A DNA stretch of 64,000 bases. It comes from Sanderia malayensis (taxonomy: Eukaryota; Cnidaria; Scyphozoa; Semaeostomeae; Pelagiidae). Under the pieces are notes generated by a model, which saw nothing but the letters and a program-made list of their open reading frames with translations, was not told where the DNA came from and did no database searches. Below, piece after piece: positions 1 to 12,195 of the stretch (position 1 is its first letter; the number at the start of each line of letters is the position of its first letter). The stretch is taken from NCBI GenBank assembly GCA_013076295.1, contig RQOL01000374.1, positions 4,268,743 to 4,332,742 on the forward strand, given 5' to 3'. The translations under genes and the position numbers were made by a program.

Positions 1-18
1 AGGGCTATCAAAATTATG

Positions 19-63
19 CAGGACATGTGTAAATAATTTCTAAACTAATTTACACATGTCCTG
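19..63. repeat. Perfect 16-bp hairpin
   Basis: The arms CAGGACATGTGTAAAT (19-34) and ATTTACACATGTCCTG (48-63) are exact reverse complements around a 13-nt loop. A second exact inverted pair follows: GACCATGCATGAAA at 69-82 and TTTCATGCATGGTC near 183-196. They may mark a small palindromic element or part of the Helitron's 5' flank. No function can be assigned. Confidence 0.7.
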
Positions 64-199
64 TTTTTGACCATGCATGAAAGAGACAATCAGAAAATCA
101 AAACCAATTAACAATACAAAATATAACCTAAAATTATCTACTTTTCCATATGCAAAATTTGAAAAACCTTTCACATATTTTTTTTCATGCATGGTCAAC

Positions 200-1885
200 A
201 TCATTACTATTTGTTCAAATTATATGTTCCAAATGTTCTTATTTTATATGTTCCAAATGTTCCAAATTATATGTTCCAGTATTTTTAATATTTCAATCAT
301 ATTTTTAATAATTCAAAATGCTTCATAAGTTATTAATGTTCACATGATTTCGTTGCAAAACCTTCACTTAATAACTTACCGAATGCATGGTATTCACTTT
401 CATGAATGTGATGTTGCAGTTGCATCAATTATTGTGGTATGGTGGTCATTTAATCCCACTATGATTCTTTTTTAAGCGATTTTTGCAATCTAAACTTAGA
501 AAATAAGACTGGACTTAACACATTTTCAACAGTGAGTTAAAATACTTTATAGATACTCTTCAGATGAAAATGATTTAAGAAGATGCAGTTGGACTCTCAC
601 CATGCCTTTCCTCGATCTACTACTTGCCTTCCATTCCATGCCATCGCCGCCATGATGTAATTCAGTTTCACCACCACGCGCAGTAATTTTCCTCCTACCT
701 TCCTCCTGCCAATCTGAAGAACAAAGGGGAATTCCCCTGTCTGTTCACTAAAAGTTTCCCGCCTTTTTTAACATGTGACGTGTATAAACCAATCATGCCA
801 GCTGTATAGCACAATAGAAGTCCCGCCTCTAATTATTTGCACAATTAGATTTTGCCTAATTTAATTTTAGTTGTCCGAATTATCAATAGGATATAATTAA
901 TAATCTATGCAACTATTTATCGCCGAGTAAGTATTATGAACGTTGTTTTTTTTCTAAAAATCTATCATTATAAGTTAAGAAATTTCTTTATCGCTATTTC
1001 GCTTAATAATGTCAATAATTTTTGTTTTTCTTTTCATGGTAAGAGCAGGTTACGTGTTGTTCAAGCATCATGTTTTTTATTTCATATTTCAAGTTTATAA
1101 CTGTTCTAATTTCTTTTCTGTTTCTTACCATAGTTTTGAAATACACAAGGCTCGGTAAGACATTAATTAATTTATTACAGTTCTTCCTTCAGACTATTCT
1201 ATTCAGCTCTTTAATTATTTGTTTCCATTATAAAAAGAGGCCCATTTTTATCGATTTTCAAATAACGGACACCTCTTTTTCACAAATTCTTTCAATTACG
1301 AAATGATATTCTCCTTCTTCAATGGTTTATAAATGTAACCCATGTACAATGAGTTAATCTTTACCACAGATAAAAACATCATTTTTTTTATGCATCTGGA
1401 ATATTATGAAAAAACTTTTATGGGACCTCTTTTAACAAATTGACTCTGTAAACAAATTTGTTGATTTCTTAACAACTGTACTGGATTCAACAGGCTAATT
1501 TTCATTACGTGCAGGTATTCTGATTCTCTTTTTGTGATTCCTTTATTTATTTCCACATTTATGTCAACAGTAACTGCAATTTACTCTCTTCCATTTTAGT
1601 GACTGTTTACATAACAGAAACGAGCACAGTTTAACGTAAGGGTTTTCATAAAATTTACATTATATTACATTGCATTACTTTTATGATAATGATTTATTTA
1701 CAACATTATACTTAACACTACCATACCCTTGAAATATATAATATTTACTTCTTTGTGTTGCAGCTTTACACAAGGCTATAATTATTTTCATTGTTGTTGC
1801 TATTGAGGCCATTGTCTACAAGCAATAACATTTACAATAGTATTGCGTGATTGTACTTTATACTTCTTTTTCATATTCATGCACT
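200..1885. other. No gene recognised; AT-rich flank of the Helitron
   Basis: This is AT-rich, low-complexity DNA with only short chance reading frames. The 5' end of the downstream Helitron should lie here or further left. I could not place it, because nothing here matches the TCTAATA start seen in the smaller Helitron-like repeats of this window. Confidence 0.5.
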
Positions 1886-4800
1886 ATGCCGCGCAAGACC
1901 AGGAGAAGTATAACCGGTGAAAGACGCAGAAATCAAGTGCGGGAGAATGTGCAGCATAGGAGACACATCAATCAACAGCTTCATCCTCAACAGACGGGAA
2001 ATGCGGATAACCCACTTGCAGCAGTCAACGATCTTCAACAAATGCAGCTCGAAAACCGTCAGCTAGAAGCCCCTGAATATCAGCCATTTCCGGCACAGTA
2101 TCGTCTTCCAGAGATACAGCCAATGGAGATGGACATGGAACCAGAGCTTCCCATTCAGAACCAAGGGCTTCCAGCAGCAGGACAACCTATAGACATTGAG
2201 ATGCAAGATGTAGTTCCAGTACCCGATGAAAATCAGATACCAGAACCAGTTGAAGATCAGCAAATGCAAGTTGAAAACCCTGTCCCCGAGAACAATGAAG
2301 CTGAAAACCTCATCCCCTTCTCCCCATTACCACACCACTTGAACAAAATGAACAGAACATGTATTCATTGTGGTGCAAAGTACTTCAAAGAAGAACAAAC
2401 ACAAAAAAACAATACAACAAATGTTGCATGGGAGGTTTAATTGCTCTGGATCAAATTGAACCACCTCCAGTAAGTGTCATGCATTTATATACTGGTGATA
2501 CTGCCGAATCAAAATATTTCTTAAAGCACTTCCGCCAATACAACTCATTAATGGCCATGGCATCATGGAAGGCTGATATTGTACGTCATGCTAGAGCTGG
2601 ACCACCAGTTATCACAATTCATGGAAAGGCATATCACCTGACAGGTAATTGATACAATATGATTCCAGTCATTATCAATATAACTTATTATTCATTTATG
2701 CTGGCTACAGTTGAATTTCTATTTACATAACTTATGCTTTGCATCATTAACAGGTGTAACAGAGACAGACAGATCCAGAAATACGCAGAACTTTACATCA
2801 TGGATACGCAACAAGCATTGCAGGAACGGAAAAACACTGCAAGAGAACAACGTCTTGATTTGGACATCGTTGCACTTCTCCAGAATGAATTAATGGCAGT
2901 CAATCGATTTGCACAACATTATCGAAGCATGGGTGAAATATTGGAGGAACAGCGGCAGCAAGCTATTGCAAACAATCAGCCTGTTCCCACATTCAAAATG
3001 ATTATAACAGGTCGCCCACAACAAGATCGCAGATACGATAATCCTACTGCCAGAGAAAGTGCAGCTATATACACAGTACAGAATGGAGGTGCACCGAATC
3101 CTGATGATAGAGAATTGCAGATACAAACAAGACGCGGAGATCTTATGAAGATATACGCAACAAATTCTATTGCCGATCCTCTCACATATCCATTGATTTT
3201 CTTTCATGGTGACAGAGGTTATAGTTTGGACCTTCAACGATTGCCGACAGCACACATAGCGGGTGAACACCACAACAATCGTAACCGTCGTACCAGACTA
3301 ACCCTCGCCGAATACTATTTATACAGAATCCAGGTCAGGGATGCATTCTCAGCCATCCACATTGCATCACTTCTATTTCAACAGTATCTGGTAGATGCAT
3401 ATACGAAGATAGAAGGCAATAAACTGCACTGGATTATGAACAATCAACGTCAGCTTCGTGTTGACACTTATCGAGGCCTGATGGATCATCTCCACAGAAG
3501 AGCTGAAATCGAAAACCAGATGGCCAGGGCTAACAATCCGAATCAGCCCATACATATTGATGTTGGCCGTGTTATCATTCTACCGTCATCCTTTCCAGGC
3601 AGCCAAAGAAACATGTATCAACATTTTCAAGACGCAATGACAATCGTGAGAAAGTATGGCAAGCCAGACAGCTTCCTCACAATGACTGCCAATCCTAAAT
3701 GGAAGGAGATTAAAGAAAACATTCATCCGTATCAGACGGCCAATGATCGACCGGACATTGTCACACGAGTATTTCAACTGAAACTCAAAGAACTACTCGA
3801 AGACATACTTCACAACAACATTCTTGGACATGTCACTGCACATGTGTATGTCATAGAATTTCAGAAGAGAGGACTGCCACACGCACACATGATCCTGTTT
3901 CTTTCACAAGCTGATAAACCACGAACACCACAACAGGTAATATTTGCAAATACTAATAATTCTTTCTCTCATTTTTAAATTTATATCCAATGCACAATAC
4001 AACTGTTCTGTACGTCATCTCTATTATAAAATCGTTAATTATTGCATTCCTTATCAGGTGGATCAACTCATATCAGCAGAGATACCGGATCCACAGGATG
4101 CAAAGTATCACAAGTTGGTCCTAAAGCACATGACACATGGACCCTGTGGGAATTTAAATCCTCAGTGCGTGTGCATGGAAAACAACAAATGCAAAAAGCA
4201 CTTTCCGAAAGAACAAGTTGCTGAAACTCAAATCAATGTCAACGGCTATCCTCTCTACAGACGACGCTGTCTCCATCCAGTCAATGTGAATAATCGCATT
4301 TTGGATGATACTTGGGTAGTGCCACACAACAGACACCTAATCATCAAATATCAGTGTCATATCAACGTGGAAATATGCAGTACTGTAAAAAGTGTCAAGT
4401 ACATTTTCAAATATATCCACAAAGGACATGATATGGCACATGTTGAAATTCTTGAAGAAAATCAACACAAGTACCTCAAGATATTGAACACGACGAGGTG
4501 CGCCAATACATCAACGCAAGATATATTGGACCACATGAAGCTGTCTATCGGCTTATGCAGTTCCCCATGCACGACAAGAGCCACATAGTCAAACGGCTTT
4601 CTGTTCATCTACCATTTGAGCAACAAGTCATCTTTCATGACAATGATAACGAACAAAGACTGAACAACATTGGTGATAGAACAACACTTACAGCATGGTT
4701 TGAACTTAACCAGCAAGATCCAGCTGCACATCAGTACCTCTATCATGAGATACCAGAGCATTATGTCTTCCAGGAGCGTTCAAAAACATGGACACCCAGA

Positions 4801-7081
4801 CAACGAAGAACAATGCCAATCATTGGTAGAGTAAATCAAGTGCAGCCCAGACCTTGCGAGCAAAAATTGCACTCAGACTTTTGCTATTGCATCAACGAGG
4901 TGCTACTTCATTTGAAGACCTTCGCACGGTAGAAGGTAATCTATGTGACTCCTTCAAAGATGCAGCATTAGCTCTAGGGCTATTAGAAGATGATGCCGAA
5001 GTCACACGTTGTCTTGATGAAGCTGCCATCTTCAATATGCCTTCGCAACTCAGACAGTTGTTTGCATCATTGCTACTCTTTCAAACGCCATCAGACATCA
5101 GAACTCTCTTCAACGCCTTCAAAGAAGCAATGAGTGAAGACTTTGTCAGACGTGATCAACTCAACAATCCAGACATAACCTTCCAAGACAGACACATGTA
5201 TCAATGTCTACATGATATTGACAACAATTTGAAGGTTCATGGTTTGTCCATCACGAATTACGATCACCTTCCTCAGCTACCGGCCGACTTTGTCATTCCA
5301 GAACAAGGTGATTTACAACTGAACATGATGATATTCACTGTAATAATTTAGCCAACATATGATTCTATTTCTACCAAATTAACTATTGTTTATGTTTTCA
5401 GAGGAAGATCACATGGATGTTGAAAACGAAAGAGAGCAAGGAGAACAAATGCGCGCTGCATTGAATCCAGAACAACGAGTTGTTTACACAGCCATTATTC
5501 AAACAATTGAGGCGCAGTCAGAGCAGAACTGTCACTTTCTCGACGGACCAGCTGGCACAGGGAAAACATTTCTCTACAACACGTTGGTTCGTAATCTTCA
5601 TGCATCTGGACACAAAGTTCAGTGTATGGCTTGGTCAGGAATTGCAGCAACACTGCTTATCAATGGCAGAACATCGCATTCGCAATTCCAAATTCCAATA
5701 CCATTGAAGCTGGAATCAACATGCAATGTCAAGAGACAGAGCCGAAGAGCACAGCTGTTGCGTGAAACAACCCTGTTCATTTGGGATGAAGCTTCAATGA
5801 TACCAGCATTGGCATTACAAGCAGTTGACAGACTGCTTCGGGATATCACAAGAGTTGAAAAGCCATTTGGTGGCAAATTCATGTTGCTTGGTGGCGATTT
5901 CAGACAGGTCTTACCTGTTGTCCCCAAAGCAGGAAGAGAAAAATTCGTATCAGAGAGTCTTAAATCATATCAAATCAGTGATTTGTGGGCACAGTTTCAA
6001 CAACATCGCCTACACACAAACATGAGAGCTGTTCAAGATGAATCTTACAGAGAATTCTCAGAATGGCTCCTAAGACTCGGCAACAAACAAGAACCACATG
6101 ATGCACTTGACAATATCACTTTGCCACATGAAATATGCACATCTTCGCAAGAGGAAATGCTCAACTTCATTTATCCTCAGCCTAATACACCACAGTCCCA
6201 CCTCATGCTGGATCCGGTAACCATGTCAGAACGTTGTTGTCTTACCCCAAAGAATGATTTCTCACATCAAATCAATGACATCATTCTGGAAAGACTACAG
6301 ACTCCTGACAGAACATACTACAGCACAGACAGTGTGATAACAGAGGATCCAGATGAGGAGGCGGCATATCCAATTGAGTTTATCAACAATCTAACTCCTA
6401 ACGGAATGCCATTACATCGACTTAGACTCAAGGTATAATTTTCTTAAATGTACTAATCATACATCAATTCTAAACTTATTTTAAATAATAATAATGGCAT
6501 CCGATGATACACATCGTAATCTCGAACATTCCTTATTTAAGGTTGGTGCAGCAATCATTCTTCTGAGGAATCTAAATCCAAAGAAAGGTCTTTGCAATGG
6601 CACAAGACTCATTGTACGCCATCTCCGACGTAATGTGATCACAGCAGAGATCATCACCAAGGAACACAGAGGCCAACAGGTCATGATTCCCAGAATAACA
6701 TTGTCAACACAGGACAGTGAGATGCCGTTCAACATCAAACGACGGCAATTTCCAGTCAGACTAGCATACTGCCTTACTATCAACAAGGCACAGGGACAAT
6801 CTCTGAGGTATGTTGGTTTGTATTTACCTGAGCCCGTGTTCACACATGGTCAGTTATATGTGGCCATGTCCAGAGCAACATCTTTTGACGGGCTCAAAGT
6901 ATTCCTCCCAGAGGAAACACACAGGGAGACAAAAACATTGTCTTCCAAGAAGTCTTGTAAAGGTCTTCACAAACTTTTGAGCATAAATTGCGTTGCTCAC
7001 AGAGGGTGTCAGTCTACCAAAATGCACATACACAAAATACGGGGCTCAGATTGTGGTTCTAGCGGATCGGCATTGCACTAA
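1886..7081 (+). pseudogene. Helitron Rep/Pif1-helicase protein, copy 1 (nearly full length, frameshifted)
   Basis: This is the rolling-circle transposase-helicase of a Helitron. I start it at the ATG at 1886. The order is: a Gln/Pro-rich leader; a C-x2-C zinc-finger region (CIHCGAKYF near 2360); an HUH nuclease Rep domain with EFQKRGLPHAHMILF (about 3856-3900); the Rep tyrosine segment VKYIFKYIHKGHD (about 4390-4430); and a Pif1-type SF1 helicase with Walker A GPAGTGKT (about 5547), FIWDEASM, GGDFRQVLPVV and a C-terminal INKAQGQS plus YVAMSRATS. Introns are 2645-2753, 3937-4057, 5308-5401 and 6433-6541, all GT...AG with matching phase. Single-base lesions break the frame at about 2402 (A-run), 2780, 4466 and 4868. 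At the last three, copy 2 keeps the extra base, so the loss is in this copy. The Helitron ends were not located with confidence. Confidence 0.93.
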
Positions 7082-8436
7082 AGTGTGATGTTCCCTGTTG
7101 TGATATAAGCACAACACTCAGAAAGCAAAGCCGTTAAAAGCTTTGAACATTGCTGGTTTGCCACGCCACTCCAGTCAATAAGATCCGCCAAGAACGATCC
7201 GGACACTTGCACAACACTCCAGTGTCCGGGGGTGTTCGCCAACAGCAACAACACGATCTGGGTCCTCGGTAGCACCCGTATCAGAAGAGATATGCTTTGC
7301 CATGCTCTCCGATATTGCCTATGGGAGTATGGCTTTCCTTTTCTCTGTGAAAAGTGCAATCTGTCCATTGACCATAACTGTTTTAACAATAATTAGCATT
7401 GGATTACCCTCCTCTCAACCAATTAACTCATTTACTTATTCATTATAACAATATAGATGACCCGATATTATTTAGTATTCCAAATTTGAATTGCAGTTTT
7501 CATGAACAAGGAAACCTCGAACAAAGGTTACCCCTTGAAGTTGGTGTTCGAGCTTTAAACTAATGTAACCGGCAATCTTCTTTTTTACTACTACCAAACT
7601 TAATGGTGAAAACGCATTAATGTGTGCCACGTGAGTATGAATTCCTATTGAACAATGCTGTCGACATCGCTGAACACTCCACATGATGAAGAAATCAATA
7701 CTATTTACAGACGCAACAAATTATCTCTCATTCATGTTCACTATTCCATTTATAAAACATGAACATTAAATGGACATCAGAAGTATGTTTACATATTTAT
7801 TCATGCATATTAAAGCCATGTTTACCTTTATGAAATTGTATGCCAAAAGGTTTTTATAGTTGTGTGTAGTACATAGTTTAAGCTATCATGAATGATACTT
7901 AATTTTTACCGTTTATGTACTAATACATTATATGCAAAAACAATGCAGGATTAATCTACTCTCTTCTAATTTACTGAGCTTCGTCAATGTGCATTCTTAA
8001 TGAGATGCATTTCTGCTCTTCTTCTTCCCCCATAATAGCCTTTTCTCCCCCATTGAAACGAGGTTATTGGAAAACTTTGGCCTCTTTTCCATCAATGCTC
8101 AACGATAACTTTTGAAATATGAATTTGAAACAGCTTGGCTTTGCATCACAAAAAAAACATCAAACAGGACAACTTATAATTGGGAAACTATTTCCAAATT
8201 TACAGGGGACATTTTCAATGTATGTTACAGGTAATACACTTATACTTGATTTTTAACTTATTCCCAATTCAATTTCATCAAATTGTTAAACCATCTTAAT
8301 TTTTGTTAGGCCATGAAAAATTTACTGATACGAAATCGAAAATTTTGATTAGTTATTTAATACCTTTATAGTTTATTTGCTTCCAAAATAGATATTTGAT
8401 GCCCTGACTACATGTCCCTCCCAGTGTTAGCTTGGA
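7082..8436. other. No gene recognised downstream of the Helitron
   Basis: This is the 3' flank of the Rep/helicase gene. Only short unsupported reading frames occur on either strand. Part of it is probably the Helitron's own 3' non-coding region. No hairpin followed by CTRR was convincing here. Confidence 0.4.
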
Positions 8437-8844
8437 TTTAAAATAATTCTTGAAGTATTTACCAATTCATTGATTCCTTTTGTTCATTGCCTCCATGTAT
8501 GTGTCACAAGAAAATTATATTGGCATCTTCATCAAACTATTGTTATTTTCAATACTGATGATGGATGAAGCATTCATAGACCAGTGGGAAGATGATTGAA
8601 TCAATGGAATCCTTGAAAAACTCAGGAAAGGAGAATTTTGTTTAAAATAGTTCTTGAAGTATTTACCAATTCATTGATTCCTTTTGTTCATTGCCTCCAT
8701 GTATGTGTCACAAGAAAATTATATTGACATCTTCATCAAACTATTGTTATTTTCAATACTGATGATGGATGAAGCATTCATAGACCAGTGGGAAGATGAT
8801 TGAATCAATGGAATCCTTGAAAAACTCAGGAAAGGAGAATTTTG
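8437..8844. repeat. 204-bp tandem duplication
   Basis: Two adjacent copies (8437-8640 and 8641-8844) differ at about two positions (aataattc/aatagttc and ttggcatc/ttgacatc). Such high identity in non-coding sequence suggests a recent duplication. No long open frame runs through it. Confidence 0.9.
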
Positions 8845-9138
8845 TTTATGTAAGTTTCAATCACATTATAATTTAATTAGCTTTTGTGTCATGTTATTGC
8901 CTCATAGACTGATCTGGGACACAATAGCAATTTATTACTTTTATCCTTGGGAGACAACTATCCTTGCTCAAATGGTAGAGTAAAATTTAAGTTCATTGTT
9001 CTGCTAACCTACCCAAAGTTACAATTTACATTCATTCAAATCGTTACAATCCCTTCACCAAAGGTTTTGTGCTTTCAAAGGTCAATTGCCATCTTATGAT
9101 CCAATGTTGCATGTCAATGCAAAAATAGAAAGACAGAT

Positions 9139-9450
9139 AGACAGGCGAGTGCAGTGAGCTAAGCAATTGTATATGGGGTTCTAAGAGGCATGAGCGTTAG
9201 CGAATGCAGCGCACCAAGTGCGCCCTATCAGTCAATGTTTCTTGATAATGGATAGACAGAGCGCAGCGAGCTATCCCATTGTAAGTGGGGTTCACAGGGG
9301 CATCAGTGTAAGCGAATGCAGCGCACGAAGTGCGCCCTATCAGCCAATGTTTCTTGACAATAGATAGAGAGGCAAGCGCAGCGAGCTAACCTATTGTACG
9401 TGGGGTTGAAAGAGGCATGAGCGTTAATGAATGCAGTGCACGAAATGCGC
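9139..9450. repeat. Three GC-rich tandem units of about 115 bp
   Basis: Each unit holds a GCGCAGCGAGCTA-type block, then an ATTGTAAGTGGGGTT-type block, then a GGCATGAGCGTTAGCGAATG block and a self-complementary CGCACGAAGTGCG hairpin. The same building blocks recur at 10868-11132 and, modified, at 31907-32415. They therefore belong to the Helitron-like repeat family described below. Confidence 0.8.
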
Positions 9451-9451
9451 C

Positions 9452-9700
9452 AAGGTATGTATGTATGTATGTAGGTATGTATGTATGTATATATGTATGT
9501 AAGTATGTAGGTAAATTATGTAGGTATAGTATGTTGGTATAGTTTGTAGGTATAACATGTAGGTATAGTATGATTTTATAGTAGGTATAGTAGGTATAGT
9601 ATGTCTGTATAGTAGGTATAGTATGTTGGTATAGTATATAGGTGTAGTATGTTTTTATAGTAGGTACAGTATGATTTTATAGTAGGTATAGTAAGTATGT
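9452..9700. repeat. Degenerate GTAT microsatellite
   Basis: GTAT/GTAG-type short tandem repeats decay into interspersed GTAGGTATA copies. They lead directly into the 14-bp minisatellite. Confidence 0.75.
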
Positions 9701-9704
9701 ATGT

Positions 9705-10285
9705 ATTGTAGGGTATGTATTGTAGGGTATGTATTGTAGGGTATGTAGTGTAGGTTATGTATTGTAGGTTATGTATTTTAGGGTATGTATGGTAGGGTAT
9801 GTATGGTAGGGTATGTATTGTAGGGTATGTATTGTAAGGTATGTATTGTAAGGTATGTATTGTAGGGTATGTATTGTAAGGTATGTATTGTAGGGTATGT
9901 ATTGTAAGGTATGTATTGTAGGGTATGTATTGTAAGGTATGTATTGTAAGGTATGTATCATAGGGTATGTATCGTAGGGTATGTATTGTAGGGTATGTAT
10001 TGTAGGGTATGTATTGTAGGGTTTGTATTGTAGGGTTTGTATTGTAGGGTATGTATTGTAGAGTATGTATTGTAGGGTATGTATTGTAGGGTATGTATTG
10101 TAGGGTTTGTATTGCAGGGTATGTTATGTAGGGTATGTATTGTAAGGTATGTATTGTAGGGTATGTATTGTAGGGTATGTATTGTAGGGTATGTATTGTA
10201 GGGTATGTATTGTAGGGTATGTATTGTAGGGTATGTATTGTAGGGTATGTATTGTAGGGTATGTATGTATGTATGTATGTATGTA
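9705..10285. repeat. 14-bp minisatellite, about 40 copies
   Basis: The unit is GGGTATGTATTGTA with variants such as AAGGTATG, and it ends in a pure GTAT run at 10262-10290. Because 14 is not a multiple of 3 and the unit has no stop on the minus strand, long minus-strand reading frames appear with a 14-residue period. They are artefacts. The same array is at 31400-31880, followed by the same flank. Confidence 0.93.
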
Positions 10286-10286
10286 T

Positions 10287-10396
10287 GTATGGGCATGAGC
10301 GGTAGCGAATGCAGCGCGCAAAGCGCGCCAACCACATTAAGCTTCTTTTACTTGACGGGCTGGGGCGAACGAGCGAAGCGAGTGATGACCCCTAGT
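10287..10396 (+). mobile_element. 3' end of Helitron-like element A
   Basis: A GGGCATGAGCG block, a GCGCGC-loop-GCGCGC hairpin (about 10314-10328) and a GC-rich segment lead to ACCCCTAG at 10389-10396. Known Helitrons end in CTRR, often CTAG, just after a short hairpin. The same terminal segment, with only a few changes, ends the element at 32415. The body of A probably includes the minisatellite and the 9139-9450 units. Its 5' end was not found. Confidence 0.6.
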
Positions 10397-11203
10397 CTAA
10401 TATATATATTCTGTGATGTCACGTGACGACGCATTTTCCTTGCCAAAAACAATAGATTCGACCCGAAACAATAGGTCGAACGCCCAAAAACAATGGGCCG
10501 AAACGGCGAACCGTGTAATCACAAAGGCTTTTTTCTATGTGGGTATATGGCAATGAAATTCACACTGAATGTTTACTTTATTAATTTAACCAGGGTAATG
10601 GATTTTGTTTTTCGATTTTCTCCCTAATCTTTGAGTTATTCCATTAATTATTCTGCTAATTGTGCTGTCACGAAAAAACTACAGTTTATGGTGGCGAAAA
10701 CTCCAATTTCTCGACGTGAACTCCAAATTCGAACAAAGCGTTCGCTGTTCACGTGACGCGTTTCGCTTTTTGCTGCAAGTTGATTGGTTCTTTTTGCCCG
10801 ACCCACGTGGTAGGCCTAATGTAAACAAGCCCAAAGTTTTAATCAACAAATTATGATAAGGGATTATCAGGCGAGCGTAGCGAGCTAACCCATTGTAAGT
10901 GGGGTTGAAAGGGGCATGAGCGTTAGCGAATGCAGCGCACGAAGTTCGCCAACCACAGGCGAGCGCAGCGAGCTAACCTATTGTACGTGGGGTTGAAAGA
11001 GGCATGAGCACAAGCGAATGCAGCGCACGAAGTGCGCCAACCACAGGCGAGCGCAGCGAGCTAACCCATTGTAAGTGGGGTTCAAAGGGGCATGAGCGTT
11101 AGCGAATGCAGCACACGAAGTGCGTCAACCACATTAAGATTTTTCACTTGCCCCCCTCTGGGAAGGGGGCAAACGCGAGCGCCCCCGGCTAGTTTTGTAT
11201 ACG
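10397..11203 (+). mobile_element. Helitron-like non-autonomous element B (about 807 bp)
   Basis: It starts TCTAATATATATATTCTG, a start shared with the repeats at 11671 and 29996. It ends CCCCCGGCTAG, with T as the next flanking base. About 20 bp before the end is a perfect TTGCCCCC/GGGGGCAA hairpin (around 11147-11172). A 5' TC, a 3' hairpin plus CTAG and no target duplication are Helitron hallmarks. The 5' half is the dispersed R repeat (CACGTGAC box, AAACAATAGGTCGAACG block). The 3' half has three 88-bp units starting at 10868, 10956 and 11044. It sits directly against the end of element A. Confidence 0.65.
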
Positions 11204-11303
11204 TTCCTTAATATAGATTACATACAAAGTTTATATGAGATTGGGTGCAAATCAATGACTGGTGGTCTGTTGTCACAGAACAGATCTGAGTTTGAAAGGC
11301 AAG

Positions 11304-11620
11304 ATGTCTCCTCCACCTATGACAGCAGCACTTACAAAACAAAGTAAGGAGGCTGCTATTAGCAAACATGCTGAGAGAAAAGCCAAGACGACAAAGGAGG
11401 TTCCACCTACACAGCTACCCGGTTAGTATATGTTTCTAAATATATATATATAAATTGTTGAATATGAATTATTCCTATGTCATGAAATGTAAATATCTTT
11501 CTTTTAGTATCAACAGAAACTGAATTGGCAAATAGAACCAAAAGAGCTGCTCCAAAGTGTAGAACATGTGGTAATCCACGCAAGGGTCACAAGCAATATT
11601 ATTGTCCAAAAAATCTATAG
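11304..11620 (+). CDS. Small zinc-knuckle protein (76 aa, one intron)
   Basis: Exon 1 runs 11304-11421 (ATG to a donor GTTAGT). Exon 2 runs 11508-11620 after the acceptor CTTTTAG and ends in TAG. The join is in frame. The product is basic (many Lys/Arg) and ends in CRTCGNPRKGHKQYYCP, a C-x2-C-x5-GH-x4-C zinc-knuckle-like motif. Such short motifs occur in nucleic-acid-binding and TE-linked proteins; I do not recognise the family. It sits in a 470-bp gap between two Helitron-like repeats, so it could be captured or transposon-linked rather than a host gene. Confidence 0.55.
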
Positions 11621-11670
11621 CAACAGAACAAAAAGTGATCCTCTTTCCTTTGCTACCTATTCATTAATAT

Positions 11671-12195
11671 CTAATACTACTATTCTGCGGAGGTCACATG
11701 ATGACGCACTTTCTTGCCAAAACATTAGATTCAACCCGAAACAATAGGTCGAACGCCCAAAAACAATGGACCGAAAAGGCGAACCGTGTGATCACAAAGG
11801 TTTTTTTGTATATGGGTATATGGCAATGAAATTCACATTGAGTGTTTAGTTTATTAATTTAACCAGGGTAATGGATTTTGTTTTTCGATTTTCTCCCAAA
11901 TTATTGAATTATTCCACTAATTATTCCGCTAATTGTGCTATCACAAAAAAACTACGGCTTACAGTGGCGAAACTTCCAAATTCGCGTCACGAACTCCATT
12001 TTCGAACAAAGTATTCGCTCTTCATGTGACCCCTTTCGCCTTTTCCTGCAGTTTGATTGGCTCTTTCACGACATCACGTGAACACTCACACAATTTTCGT
12101 TATCATGCAAATTTGCCCTCGGGTTGAACAGCAGGTACTTTTGGAGAAGACGCATGTTTTTGTTTTGCACATGGTGCCTTCAAAATTCCTAATTA
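11671..12195 (+). mobile_element. Helitron-like R repeat, copy R2
   Basis: It is homologous along its length to 10397-10860 and 29996-30520. It begins TCTAATACTACTATTCTGCG. Shared landmarks are the AACAATAGGTCGAACG block, paired CACGTGA-like boxes, TTATCATGCAAATTTGCC and GGTACTTTTGGAGAAGACGC. No 3' hairpin plus CTAG was found after it, so this may be a truncated element. Confidence 0.75.

Noticed and set aside
2063..3777. Several minus-strand frames inside the Helitron gene
   Set aside because: They overlap the Rep coding exons, and none has recognisable motifs.
9576..10337. Long minus-strand frames (over 250 aa) across the 14-bp minisatellites
   Set aside because: They only reflect a stop-free repeat unit whose length is not a multiple of three, so all minus frames stay open and overlap. 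The IPYNTYPTIHTLQY-type repeats are translation artefacts.
11143..11175. Rho-independent terminator (GC hairpin)
   Set aside because: The genome is eukaryotic, and the hairpin stands at the expected distance before a CTAG Helitron end.
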